A stretch of DNA of 58,243 bases from JAMOBE01 sp039908285 (lineage in GTDB: Bacteria > Pseudomonadota > Alphaproteobacteria > Rhodospirillales > Rhodospirillaceae). The stretch is taken from contig JAMOBE010000015.1 in assembly GCA_039908285.1 (NCBI GenBank), positions 1 through 58,243 on the forward strand. Reading direction: 5' to 3'. The stretch's first letter is position 1. The number at the start of each line of letters is the position of its first letter. The notes below the pieces were generated by a model. That model was not told the DNA's origin. It saw only the letters and a program-made list of their open reading frames with translations, and searched no databases. This document shows positions 32,988-41,768 of the stretch, piece by piece. A program made the translations under genes and the position numbers.

Positions 32988-34400
32988 TCACCCCGGCGTT
33001 GCCTCGGTCGCTTCGGGGGCTGGCTTTTCCTGCTGTTCAGTCGGCTTCGGGGCGTCCGGTTGGTCGGCCTTCTTCTTTTTCTTCGGCGGTGCCGCGATCC
33101 CGTACTGGGCGATGCGGGTGATGATGTCGGTGTCGAGGCGCCCCATCACCGCCAGCATGGTCAGGGTCTGCACCACCACGTCGGCCTCGGCGCCCAGCGC
33201 GTCGCTGACGGCGTTGATGTGATTGGTCTCGTTGCTGAGCACGTCGATCAGCGACCGCGTCCCAAGCTGGCGTTCCTTGCGCGCGAGGTCGAGGAAGATT
33301 TCGGCCATCGACGCCTGATTGCGTTGCAGCTCCGCCGCCGCCTTGGCCGTGATCAGGCCGAACCAGGAATTGCGGATCTGCTCCTCGATGGTGGCCCTGG
33401 CGTCGGCGAAGCGGGTTTCCGCGCCCACCACGCCGTACTCGGCGGCCTTGATGGTGTTGGCGGCGGTGAAGCCCAGATTGAAGGGCCAGGTGAATTGGCC
33501 CTTGTAGGTCTGTTCCTTCTTGTTGCCGAGGGTGCCGGAGACGCTCTGCTTGAGCTTGATGTCGGCGATCGCCTCGAGTTTGGGGTAGTACCCCTCGGCA
33601 TTGGCCTGGGTGACCGACTCGCGCGCGACAAGCGTCGTCAGGAACGAGGCCTTGAGACTCGGGTTGTTGTCGAAGGCGATCTTGACCACGTCGTCGACGG
33701 AGTCGGGCAAAAGATCGGGCGGCGGCATGACGCGGCGGAAGGTCTCGATCTTGCCGGGCTCCCGGCCGAAGACGTTGCGGAACTTGTTGATCGCCCGGGC
33801 ATAGTCGAAATCGGCCCTGACCCGGCGCGCCTCGGCGCCGGCAAGCTGGATGTTGGCCTGGAGCACGTCGGTCGAGTAGCCGCCGCCCTTCTCCACCCGC
33901 GCCTTTTCCAGGCCGGTCTGCTTGCGGATGTTGTCCTCGGACTGGCGAGCGTAGTTCAGCGCCTCGGCATAGCGGAACAGGTTGACATAGGCGGTGGCTC
34001 CCTCCAGCAGGGTGCCCTGGCGGGTACCGACCAGCACCGCCTCGCTCTGGGCCACGGCCAGCTTGGCCGTCTCGATCCGGCTGTCGGTCTTGCCGAAGTC
34101 GTAGATGAGCTGGGTGAGGGTCAGGTCCATTTCCTTGGCCAGGTGTTCCTGGTTGGGATTGCGGTAGTGCTCATGTCCGCTCCAGCCCACGACCCTGACG
34201 TCCGGATACCAGCCGCCATAGGCGGCATTGACCCGCTCCCGCGCCGCGTCCAGGTCGGCCTGGGCGGCGACGATCTTCTCACTCGACTTCAGGAGGCCCG
34301 GAATCAGGTCCCCGAGGGGCTCGGCCGTCGCTCCGCACCACGGCGCGATACCAGCAATGGCCACGACCGCCCCGAGGAGTATACCCTTACCAGACCCCAT
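32988..34400 (-). CDS. TolC-family outer-membrane efflux protein
   Basis: 470 aa. A signal peptide (about 1-25) is followed by two OEP repeats: long amphipathic helices such as QADLDAARERVNAAYGGWYPDVRV and QRNQASMAEIFLDLARKERQLGTRSLIDVLSNE, the latter with the family's LGxRxxxDVL motif. A Lys/Pro/Glu-rich tail ends the protein. The GGGGGAGGGA ribosome site is strong. As first gene of a tolC-ABC-hlyD set it supplies the outer-membrane channel for type I secretion. Confidence 0.92.
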   Translation of the reverse strand: MGSGKGILLGAVVAIAGIAPWCGATAEPLGDLIPGLLKSSEKIVAAQADLDAARERVNAAYGGWYPDVRVVGWSGHEHYRNPNQEHLAKEMDLTLTQLIYDFGKTDSRIETAKLAVAQSEAVLVGTRQGTLLEGATAYVNLFRYAEALNYARQSEDNIRKQTGLEKARVEKGGGYSTDVLQANIQLAGAEARRVRADFDYARAINKFRNVFGREPGKIETFRRVMPPPDLLPDSVDDVVKIAFDNNPSLKASFLTTLVARESVTQANAEGYYPKLEAIADIKLKQSVSGTLGNKKEQTYKGQFTWPFNLGFTAANTIKAAEYGVVGAETRFADARATIEEQIRNSWFGLITAKAAAELQRNQASMAEIFLDLARKERQLGTRSLIDVLSNETNHINAVSDALGAEADVVVQTLTMLAVMGRLDTDIITRIAQYGIAAPPKKKKKADQPDAPKPTEQQEKPAPEATEATPG

Positions 34401-34543
34401 TCCCTCCCCCTCGTCGCGGCCACGTCACGGCGCCGACCGTCGCGTTCCTCAGACTGTCGCGTTCCTCGACGACTGGCCCCTCGGACCAAAAGTAATAATG
34501 CCGTGCCGACGCGGCCACAAGAGGGAACGTAAGGCGCAATAGG

Positions 34544-35014
34544 TTACTGAACCATTGACGCCTCGCACAATTGCCACTCGCGACCGTGCAGGCCGAACAG
34601 CATGACCAGCTTGCGGCCGCCGTCATTGTGGATGGCAACGCGGAAGCGCTCCCCCGTGCACGACTTGTCCTGTTTTACAACCGGAACACGCACGTGCTTG
34701 GAGGTGAGGCAGGGCTCGGCGGCCTTCGGGATGCCACTGGCCAGCGGTGCCGGCCGCTTGCCGTTGATTTCCATGAAATAGTTTTCAGCCATCCCATTTT
34801 TCACCTCGGCCTTGATCTCGATCTTGCCGAAGCGGGACTTGTAGAGGCCGGCGTCGTGGGTGCCATCGCTCATGCCGGGCGGGACTGGCCGGAAGGAAAT
34901 GGCGGCGCATGTCGGGGGAGTCTTCTCCTTGGCGGCGGCTGGGCTGGGCGCCATGGCGGCGGTGACGATCGCGCCGCAGACCATGGCGGCGGAAAAGAGG
35001 CGCAACGGCGACAT
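34544..35014 (-). CDS. Exported hypothetical protein
   Basis: 156 aa from ATG 35014 (GGAGAAG 6 nt upstream; ATG 35029 is possible). A signal peptide of about 26 residues ends PSPAAA. The mature part is basic, with three or four Cys (PTCAAISFRP, EPCLTS, KSCTGERF, QLCEA) that could form disulfides. No family was recognised. It is the nearest exported small protein to the secretion genes, but its Sec-type signal argues against a type I substrate. Confidence 0.75.
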   Translation of the reverse strand: MSPLRLFSAAMVCGAIVTAAMAPSPAAAKEKTPPTCAAISFRPVPPGMSDGTHDAGLYKSRFGKIEIKAEVKNGMAENYFMEINGKRPAPLASGIPKAAEPCLTSKHVRVPVVKQDKSCTGERFRVAIHNDGGRKLVMLFGLHGREWQLCEASMVQ

Positions 35015-35082
35015 GTGTATCTTCTCCATTGAAAACAGGCTGGTAAGGTGTCTGGTTGACGTGTCGTGTCAAGAGTCCGGGG

Positions 35083-35427
35083 TCAGAATGTGCTGCCGTT
35101 CCAGCCCCACATCCTGCCCTCGGCCCCCGCGAACTCGATATAAACCCGGTCCCCGGGGATGCCGAGCGATCGGGTCAGGAGATCGCACAACGCCTGTGAC
35201 AGGGCTCCGGTTCGCGCCTGCGGCAGCCCGATGCTCTTCAGTTCGAGGTAGGCGAGGGGGGCGGGGGAGCCGCCGAACATCATCCGCGCCTGGGCCTCGA
35301 GGGACACCATGACATAGCGTTCGGGCTTGCCGAGTTCCGCGGCGAGGGTTCGGGACGCCTCGGCGATGACGGCATCGGCCGCCTCGGGGGCGACGGCCAC
35401 GTTGGTCTGGATCTTGAGCATGGGCAT
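35083..35427 (-). CDS. Macrophage migration inhibitory factor (MIF)-family tautomerase
   Basis: 114 aa. After Met removal the chain starts with Pro (PMLKIQTNV), the catalytic base of the tautomerase superfamily. ERYVMVSLEAQARMMFGGSPAPLAYLELKSIG, RVYIEF and the terminal WGWNGSTF follow vertebrate MIF closely, including the full 114-residue length and the NSTF-like end. The CxxC oxidoreductase motif of animal MIF is absent. Likely a trimeric phenylpyruvate or D-dopachrome tautomerase; the natural substrate is unknown. CGGAG lies 7 nt before the ATG. Confidence 0.9.
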   Translation of the reverse strand: MPMLKIQTNVAVAPEAADAVIAEASRTLAAELGKPERYVMVSLEAQARMMFGGSPAPLAYLELKSIGLPQARTGALSQALCDLLTRSLGIPGDRVYIEFAGAEGRMWGWNGSTF

Positions 35428-35463
35428 CGGGAGACTCCGTTTTGGCGTGGGCGTGGCCCGTGG

Positions 35464-35994
35464 TCAGCGGCGCGCGGGGGGAGCGTTCTTGCGGCGCCAT
35501 TCGGCCGGAACCTCGAACCGGCTCCCCCAGATGCCCCGGCCGGCGGCGTGGGCATCGGACTCGTCGCTCTGGTACTGGTGGCTTTCCCGGCCGTGGGCCA
35601 GCCCCCACCCCTGGCGCACCATTTCGCGCGCCACGTCGGTCTCGCCCACATGGCAGGTGGCCACGAGGCGCCCCTGCGGATCCTTCGAGTTGCCGCGGCA
35701 ATCCACGGCGCGTCCCTTCACCATTTCCAGCAGGTTGGCCGCGGCCGCCCGCCCGCACATCCACTCCCGCTCCTGGGCATCGTGGCAGGTCTGGGCCAGG
35801 TCGGGGGCATCCATGCCGAACAGCCGCACCGGCGTCCCGCCCTCACAGCGACCAGTCCGCCGCTTGCCGTTGATGACCAGCGTGTTGGCGTCGGTGACGC
35901 AAGGCATCCCCGACACCCCGGGAACCTCGGCAAGGGCCACGGCCGACAGGAGGGACACGAGAACCGTCATGGAAGTCAGGATCGCGGCGCGCAT
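35464..35994 (-). CDS. Exported thermonuclease-like (SNase) protein
   Basis: 176 aa. A signal peptide (about 1-22) is followed by an SNase OB-fold: PVRLFGMDAPDLAQTC with the catalytic-type Arg57, GRLVATCHV with Arg109, and the helix REMVRQGWGLAH, ending GRGIWGSRFEVP. Extra Cys residues (32, 50, 70, 80, 99, 114) suggest disulfides in the periplasm. The second catalytic acid is not obvious in CHDAQEREWMC (Glu75 or Glu77 possible). Predicted secreted nuclease for DNA/RNA degradation; activity not certain. Confidence 0.88.
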   Translation of the reverse strand: MRAAILTSMTVLVSLLSAVALAEVPGVSGMPCVTDANTLVINGKRRTGRCEGGTPVRLFGMDAPDLAQTCHDAQEREWMCGRAAAANLLEMVKGRAVDCRGNSKDPQGRLVATCHVGETDVAREMVRQGWGLAHGRESHQYQSDESDAHAAGRGIWGSRFEVPAEWRRKNAPPARR

Positions 35995-36087
35995 GGCCCA
36001 CTCATCACCCTGCGAAGCGTCCAGGATGCACCGATCATACGGTGAACGGCCGACGATGGCAACGGGGAATTGAGCGGGCCAGGAGTC

Positions 36088-36927
36088 CTAGAACATCAAA
36101 CTGCCTGGTCTCCGTCCGATACGATCGGAAACGACGATCCCACCCGTCCATTGCCCCGGTGGATCCTGGTAGCGATGCTGCAAGGCCCTCAACCTCTGTC
36201 CATAACGGCTCTTGATATTTTGAGCACTCGATTGGACGTGTACGTTATTAACGTGGTCACTGCAATACGTGTACGTCGCCATTGGATACAGGAAGGCTGA
36301 GCACAAAAAATCACACAGTTGAATGCCAGCATGATTTTCGCTATGTGAGAAAGATGGGAGCTCACAGATATTTGTGTACAGTGGATTGGTATGGCTATAT
36401 TTCCGTGTAAAGATTGAGTGCGCAACATTCGCATTCATGTGCTTTTTTCTGCTGTCCGCAATACACACGCCAACATCATCATTACGCGCAAGATAGTCAT
36501 CAAAATACTTGTAAAGATCTTGAACCGACGACGTATAGATGGACCGCCCCTTAAACGGACATCCCAATCCCTTCACCCAAACACGAGCGATAATTTTTGC
36601 GTCGTATCTCTCAAGCAGAGCAAGAACCTTGTCCATGAAACCAAAGGCATGCCTCTGCTGTACCGGAGCACCACGCAACGCCTTCTCTCGTATTCCAGCG
36701 CCCTTTATCTCGGCCGTGATAAGATCCAGCCAATTTTGGCCAGGGCTGTTCACTCGTAGTGAAGGAAAAAAATCGTTTTTAACAGTCAGAAGCCCCCTGG
36801 TTAGATCCCCAAGTGCCATCGAATCGACGATTAACCCGCCCATCACGAATACGGGCTGATCTTGATGGCGCGGGATGGCCGGAAGAGGACCGAGGTCACC
36901 CGACTCGTCAATGTAAAGAATCTTCAT
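36088..36927 (-). CDS. DUF3800-type protein
   Basis: 279 aa from ATG 36927 with GGAAG upstream. The N-terminus MKILYIDESGDLG and the late LCDFLCSAF (Asp in a helix) are the paired acidic motifs of DUF3800, an RNase H-like fold protein of unknown function often found on mobile or defence-associated DNA. The gene is visibly less GC-rich than its surroundings, with many AT-ending codons, which suggests transfer. No partner gene is attached; both neighbours are unrelated. Confidence 0.8.
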   Translation of the reverse strand: MKILYIDESGDLGPLPAIPRHQDQPVFVMGGLIVDSMALGDLTRGLLTVKNDFFPSLRVNSPGQNWLDLITAEIKGAGIREKALRGAPVQQRHAFGFMDKVLALLERYDAKIIARVWVKGLGCPFKGRSIYTSSVQDLYKYFDDYLARNDDVGVCIADSRKKHMNANVAHSIFTRKYSHTNPLYTNICELPSFSHSENHAGIQLCDFLCSAFLYPMATYTYCSDHVNNVHVQSSAQNIKSRYGQRLRALQHRYQDPPGQWTGGIVVSDRIGRRPGSLMF

Positions 36928-37168
36928 GACGCGCTTCCGCAAGCAACTGGGGCCATCCGAAGATGGCCCCAGGGGTTCGCTCGCCCGACACACGCCTTAG
37001 CACGCCGGAACGGCTGTGAAGTGACTTCACTCGCGTGACCCTGGCACGGCTGCGCGCCGCTGTCAAGCGTAAAAAAGCAATATGCAAGGCAATCGGGTGA
37101 GGGAGTCTCCCAGGCTCGATGATAGCATAGTCGACGGAATCGTACCCCCATGACCGGGATGGAGTGGG

Positions 37169-38851
37169 ATGTCGAGGAATCTTGTCGCTCTCACCGGACG
37201 CTTGGTGGCCGGAGGACGGACGGCCTTCGATCTGCTCGGCGAGGTCTCGGGACCTGTCGAGGACGGGGTGATCGCCGACCTGGCCAGGTCGACCGGACTG
37301 CCGGCCCAGCACGTCCGCACCGTCGCCGAGTTCTATGACGAGCTGTCGCCGACCGATGGACATGCTTCCCATGCCCGCGTCCGGGTCTGTGATGGCGAGG
37401 CCTGTCGCGTCGCCGGGGGGGATGGCCTGGCGGACTCCCTCGTCGAGCGGCTTGGGGGGGAGGCCGTCGGGCGGGTGACGTGTCTTGGCCTTTGCAGTCG
37501 GGCGCCGGTGCTCGGGCTGGACACGCGGGTCGTCGCGGGAGAGGGGGAGGGGGCGAACCAGGTGGTTGCCGCCATCCGGACCGGACGGCCTCTCTCGCTC
37601 CCGGAGCCCGAGAACGCCGTGCACGCTCCCGCCGCCGGTCGCCCATGCCTGCTGCTGCGCCGCATGGTGGCGGCCCCGTCCGGTCGGGCCACCGGCTTCC
37701 CGGCCGAGGGCTATGCCGCCCTGGCCAGGGCTCGCTCCATGCCTCCCGAGGCGGTGATCGCCGAGATCGTGGACAGCGGGCTGCGGGGACGGGGAGGGGC
37801 CGGCTTTCCGACCGGAGCCAAGCTGGCGGCGGTGGCGGCGGCCCCCAGTCCGGATGGGCGCCGCTTCGTCATCGCCAACCTGGACGAAGGCGACGCCGGC
37901 GCCTTCATCGACAAGGAACTGGCCGAGCGCGACCCCCACGCCCTGATCGAGGGCATCCTCATCGCCGCCCATGCCTGCGGGGCGGGGGAGGGCATCATCT
38001 ACGTCCGTCATGAGTATCCCCATGCCTTCTCCATCCTCCGGCACGCCATCGAGGAGGTCGTGGCGCGCGGCGAGGACGGGTGCGCGCTTCGTCTGGTGCG
38101 TGGCCAGGGGGCCTACATCTGCGGCGAGGAAACCAGCCTCATCCGCTCCATCGAGGGGCTGCCGGCCACGGCGGGCCTGCGGCCGCCCTATCCGGCCGAG
38201 GCCGGACTGTGGGGCTGCCCGACCGCCGTCAACAACGTGGAGACTCTGTGCACCCTGCCCTGGATCCTCCGCCATGGCGGTGCCGCCTATGCCCGGATCG
38301 GCAGGCCGGGCTCGACGGGAACCAAGCTGGTGAGTCTCAACAACCGCCTCCGCCGCCCAGGCCTGTACGAGGTCGAGATGGGCACCCCCCTCCGCGAAGT
38401 CCTGTTCGGGCTGGCGGGTGGGATGATCGAGGGCCACCGGTTCCGCGCCGTGCAGATTGGCGGTCCGCTGGGGGCCATCCTGCCCGAGGCGGCCCTGGAC
38501 GTGGGGCTCGGCTTCGAGTCCCTGGCGGCGGTGGGCGGCACCCTGGGCCATGGGGGAATGGTGGTCTTCTCGGATCATGACGACCTGCTGCGCCTCGCCT
38601 GCGGGTTGATGGCCTTCGCTGCCCGTGAAAGCTGCGGCAGGTGCTTTCCCTGCCGGATCGGCACCGTCCGCGCCTCCGAGCTTCTGGAGCGGATCGCCGA
38701 GCACGGCCTGACCCCCGGGCGCGAGGCGGTGCTGCGGGATCTGTGCGAAACCCTGAGGCTTGGCTCCCTGTGCGGCCTGGGGGGCATGGCGCCGACGCCG
38801 ATCGAGTCCCTTCTGACGCATTTTCCGGACATCTGGAGGCGGACCGCGTGA
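37169..38851 (+). CDS. fdhB: NAD-dependent formate dehydrogenase beta subunit (NuoE-NuoF fusion)
   Basis: 560 aa. Residues 1-150 are a thioredoxin-like 2Fe-2S domain (NuoE/FdsG type) with VRVCDGEAC and VTCLGLC, the CxxxxC and CxxxC pairs. The rest is NuoF/FdsB: the NADH site RGRGGAGFPTGAKL, the FMN site GAYICGEETSLIRSIEG and a 4Fe-4S site ESCGRCFPCRIGT plus a later Cys. It passes electrons from the molybdenum/tungsten subunit to NAD+. This fused beta subunit is like that of Methylobacterium FDH1. GGAG precedes the ATG. The stop overlaps the next start (GTGA). Confidence 0.9.
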   Translation: MSRNLVALTGRLVAGGRTAFDLLGEVSGPVEDGVIADLARSTGLPAQHVRTVAEFYDELSPTDGHASHARVRVCDGEACRVAGGDGLADSLVERLGGEAVGRVTCLGLCSRAPVLGLDTRVVAGEGEGANQVVAAIRTGRPLSLPEPENAVHAPAAGRPCLLLRRMVAAPSGRATGFPAEGYAALARARSMPPEAVIAEIVDSGLRGRGGAGFPTGAKLAAVAAAPSPDGRRFVIANLDEGDAGAFIDKELAERDPHALIEGILIAAHACGAGEGIIYVRHEYPHAFSILRHAIEEVVARGEDGCALRLVRGQGAYICGEETSLIRSIEGLPATAGLRPPYPAEAGLWGCPTAVNNVETLCTLPWILRHGGAAYARIGRPGSTGTKLVSLNNRLRRPGLYEVEMGTPLREVLFGLAGGMIEGHRFRAVQIGGPLGAILPEAALDVGLGFESLAAVGGTLGHGGMVVFSDHDDLLRLACGLMAFAARESCGRCFPCRIGTVRASELLERIAEHGLTPGREAVLRDLCETLRLGSLCGLGGMAPTPIESLLTHFPDIWRRTA

Positions 38852-41562
38852 GCGATCAGGTAAGCGTCACCATCGACGGAAAACAGGCCCGAGTCGCGGC
38901 CGGCAGCACCATCCTCGAGGCGGTGCGCGCCCAGGGGGGCGATCTGCCCACCCTCTGTCATTCCCGCCATCTCGCGCCCCATGGCGCCTGCCGTCTCTGT
39001 CTGGTCGAGGTGGAGGGCGGGCGCCCGGTCGCCGGTTGTCATACGACGGTCCGGGACGGAGCCATCTATCGCACCACCTCCGAACGCCTCACGCGGCTGC
39101 GTCGCACCATCCTCGAGTTGATCGTCAGCGATCATCCCCTCGACTGCCTGACCTGCCGGGCCAATGGGGATTGCGCGCTGCAAAGTGCCGTGGCGGCTAT
39201 TGGACTCCCCGAAGTGCGCTTCGCGGCGCCAAGGACTCACCATCCCGAGCCGGACCACTCCCATCCCCTGCTGCACCTCGACATGGCGAAGTGCATCGGC
39301 TGTGGGCGCTGTGTCCGGGTGTGCGACGAGGTGCAGGGCTCGTTCGTTCTGGGGCTGGCCGGGCGGGGCTTCGATGTCCGGGTCATCGCCGGGAACGACC
39401 AGACCCTGGAGGAGGCCGGCTGCAGCGGCTGCGGCCAGTGCGCCGTCGAGTGTCCGGTGGGGGCGATCCGCGAGGCCGGTCGCATCGGTTACCCACAGCG
39501 GGAGGTGGTCACCACCTGCGCCTATTGTGCCATCGGCTGCTCCCTGGTCGTCGGAGTCGGCGACGGGCGGGTGGTTGCCGTGCGGCCGTTGGAGGACGGC
39601 CCGGCCAACCGGGGGCATGCCTGCGTCAAGGGGCGGTTCGGGTATGGGTTCGTCCATGCCGAGGACCGGCTGCGGACGCCGCTGATCCGTCGGCCGGATG
39701 GCTCGTTCGCCGAGGCCTCCTGGGATGAGGCGCTGGACCTGGTCGCCCGCCGCTTCGCCGAGATCCGCGATGCCCACGGCGGGTCGTCCTTTGGCATGAT
39801 TTCGTCCTCGCGCTGCACCAACGAGGAAAACTACCTGGCGCAAAAGTTCACCCGCGTCGTCATGGGCAGCAACTCGGTGGATAACTGCGCGCGGGTCTGC
39901 CACTCGCCCTCGGCGTTCGCCCTGGGGGCGGCCCTGGGCACGGGCGCCAACACCGGCAATTTCGAGGACGTGGAGGCGGCCGACGTGCTGCTGCTGGTGG
40001 GCGCCAATCCCACCGAGTCCCATCCGGTCCTGGGGGCGCGCATCCGGCAGGCGGTGCTCAAGGGGTGCCGGCTGATCGTCATCGACCCCAGGCGGACCGA
40101 GTTGGCCCGTCTCGCCGACATTCACATCGCCCTTCGTCCCGGCTCCAACGTCGCCGTCCTCAACGCCATGCAGCAGGTCCTGATCGCCGAGGGCCTCGTC
40201 GATCGGGCCTTCATCGCCGCCCATGCCGAGAACATGGAAGCCCTCGAGGCATCCCTGGTCGGGATGACCCCGGAATGGGCGGAGCCCCTGTGCGGCGTGG
40301 ATGCGGGGACGCTGCGGGCGGCGGCCAGACTGTATGCCTCGGCGAGGCGGGGGCTGGTGCTGTGGGGGCTTGGCATCACCGAGTCGTGTCAGGGCACGGT
40401 TGCCGCCTTCGCGCTGATCAATCTCGCGGTCATGACCGGCTCGGTGGGGCGTCCGGGGGCTGGCGCCGGCCCCATTCGCGGCCAGAACAACGTCCAGGGT
40501 GCCTGCGACATGGGGGCGCTGCCCAACGTGTTCAGCGACTACCGCCGGCTGGACGACCCGCAGGCGCGGGCCGACCATCAGCGCATCTGGGGTGTCGCGC
40601 CGCCGACTCAGGCCGGGTTCAAGACGCCGGAGATGTACGGAGCGGCGAGGGCGGGGGCGCTGAAGGCCATGTACATCCTGGCTCAGGACGTCGCCCAGTC
40701 GGATCCCGACACCACCGGAGTGGTGACCGCCCTGAACAGCCTGGAGTTCCTGGTGGTCCAGGACCTGTTCATGAGCGAGACGGCCCGCCTTGCCCATGTG
40801 GTGCTGCCGGGAAGCAGCGCCCTCGAAAAGGAGGGGACCTTCACCAACAGCGACCGCCGGGTCCAGCGGGTCCGCCAGGCGGTGCCTCCCCTGGCCGGTC
40901 TGACCGATGGCACGATCATCCTTGAAATCGCCCGGCGGATGGGGGCGAGTCTCGGTTTCGAGCCGCCCCTCGACGCGGCAAGGGTCATGGAGGAGATCGC
41001 CCGTCTTACCCCGAACTGGCGGGGGATAAGCCATGAGCGGCTGGACCGCGAGGGGGGCCTGCGGTGGCCCTGTCCCACCGCCGATCATCCGGGCACGGCC
41101 ATCGTCCACGAGGGGGGACACTTCATCCGCGGCCGGGCGCGCCTCACGCCGACGCCCTGGCGTTCCCCCCTTGAGACGGCCGACGAGGATTTTCCCTTCC
41201 TGCTCACCACGGGGCGCATGCTGTTTCACTACAACGTCGGCACCATGACAAGACGCACCGCCATCCAGCGACTCGCCCGTGCCAGGGAGGAGCGGGTGCA
41301 TGTCCATCCCCTGGACGCCGCGCGCCTGTCAATCGCCGAGGGCGACAGGGTCTCCGTGATTTCCCGTCATGGCCGGGTCGGTGTCCCCGTGACGATCGGC
41401 GAGGATGTAGGGCCGGGCATTCTCTTCATGACGTTCCACTTCCCGCAGACCCGCACCAATCTGCTCATCGGGCCGGGCGCCGATGATCATACCCTGTGTC
41501 CCGAGTACAAGGTGACGGCCGTGAGGCTGGAGAGGGAGGGGATCCCCGAGGCTCACGGGTAA
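38848..41562 (+). CDS. fdhA: NAD-dependent formate dehydrogenase alpha subunit (Mo/W-bis-MGD)
   Basis: 904 aa from GTG 38848 with GGAGG 8 nt upstream. An N-terminal 2Fe-2S domain (THxC-like CHSRHLAPHGACRLC), a His-Cys cluster segment HPLDCLTCRANGDC, two 4Fe-4S motifs (CIGCGRCVRVC, CSGCGQCAVEC), the proximal cluster CAYCAIGC and the bis-MGD domains follow in order. The metal ligand is a Cys (Cys351 in NCARVCHSP), not Sec. It oxidises formate to CO2 with the FdhB partner. The fdsC/fdhD chaperone and fdsD genes do not follow. Confidence 0.93.
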   Translation: MSDQVSVTIDGKQARVAAGSTILEAVRAQGGDLPTLCHSRHLAPHGACRLCLVEVEGGRPVAGCHTTVRDGAIYRTTSERLTRLRRTILELIVSDHPLDCLTCRANGDCALQSAVAAIGLPEVRFAAPRTHHPEPDHSHPLLHLDMAKCIGCGRCVRVCDEVQGSFVLGLAGRGFDVRVIAGNDQTLEEAGCSGCGQCAVECPVGAIREAGRIGYPQREVVTTCAYCAIGCSLVVGVGDGRVVAVRPLEDGPANRGHACVKGRFGYGFVHAEDRLRTPLIRRPDGSFAEASWDEALDLVARRFAEIRDAHGGSSFGMISSSRCTNEENYLAQKFTRVVMGSNSVDNCARVCHSPSAFALGAALGTGANTGNFEDVEAADVLLLVGANPTESHPVLGARIRQAVLKGCRLIVIDPRRTELARLADIHIALRPGSNVAVLNAMQQVLIAEGLVDRAFIAAHAENMEALEASLVGMTPEWAEPLCGVDAGTLRAAARLYASARRGLVLWGLGITESCQGTVAAFALINLAVMTGSVGRPGAGAGPIRGQNNVQGACDMGALPNVFSDYRRLDDPQARADHQRIWGVAPPTQAGFKTPEMYGAARAGALKAMYILAQDVAQSDPDTTGVVTALNSLEFLVVQDLFMSETARLAHVVLPGSSALEKEGTFTNSDRRVQRVRQAVPPLAGLTDGTIILEIARRMGASLGFEPPLDAARVMEEIARLTPNWRGISHERLDREGGLRWPCPTADHPGTAIVHEGGHFIRGRARLTPTPWRSPLETADEDFPFLLTTGRMLFHYNVGTMTRRTAIQRLARAREERVHVHPLDAARLSIAEGDRVSVISRHGRVGVPVTIGEDVGPGILFMTFHFPQTRTNLLIGPGADDHTLCPEYKVTAVRLEREGIPEAHG

Positions 41563-41588
41563 GGACGGAGCAGCTTATGTCTCAAAGC

Positions 41589-41653
41589 CAGCACGTTGTG
41601 GACCGGTTCGGAACGCGGCTGAACCAGACGTGAGTCGATCTTTCCGCTCGCTG
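41589..41653 (+). repeat. 65-nt dispersed repeat, copy 2
   Basis: Matches 17718-17782 in the same orientation with about six differences. Here it is enclosed by an inverted pair GTCTCAAAGCCAGC (from 41579) and GCTGGTCTGAGAC (to 41662), so the whole 41579-41662 unit folds into a stem-loop. It sits between fdhA and the cpa/tad operon. Confidence 0.8.
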
Positions 41654-41681
41654 GTCTGAGACAGCGGCCCGTTGCCGAATT

Positions 41682-41694
41682 GTCACAGTGTGAC
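41682..41694. promoter_or_regulatory. Palindromic operator-like site before the cpa/tad operon
   Basis: GTCACAGTGTGAC is a perfect 13-nt palindrome (6+1+6). It lies about 75 nt before the first cpa start, in the 115 nt of unique DNA between the dispersed repeat and cpaA. The half-sites resemble CRP/FNR-family half-sites but in inverted order. Regulator unknown. Confidence 0.35.
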
Positions 41695-41768
41695 GCGGAT
41701 CACTGCGTTTCGCCGGCAGACGGCGTCAAAATGGCTTTCGTTCAGCGATTCTTAAGCATTGCCACAGG

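Noticed and set aside
34544..35014. Exported 156-aa protein considered as the type I secretion substrate
   Set aside because: It has a Sec-type signal peptide and no Gly/Asp-rich RTX repeats or C-terminal type I signal features.
36908..38821. 637-codon minus-strand open frame opposite fdhB
   Set aside because: Antisense to a clear NuoE-NuoF fusion; low-complexity translation without motifs or a ribosome site.
38575..41307. 910-codon minus-strand open frame opposite fdhA
   Set aside because: Shadow of the fdhA codon bias. The translation has no domain, and the plus strand has full catalytic motifs.
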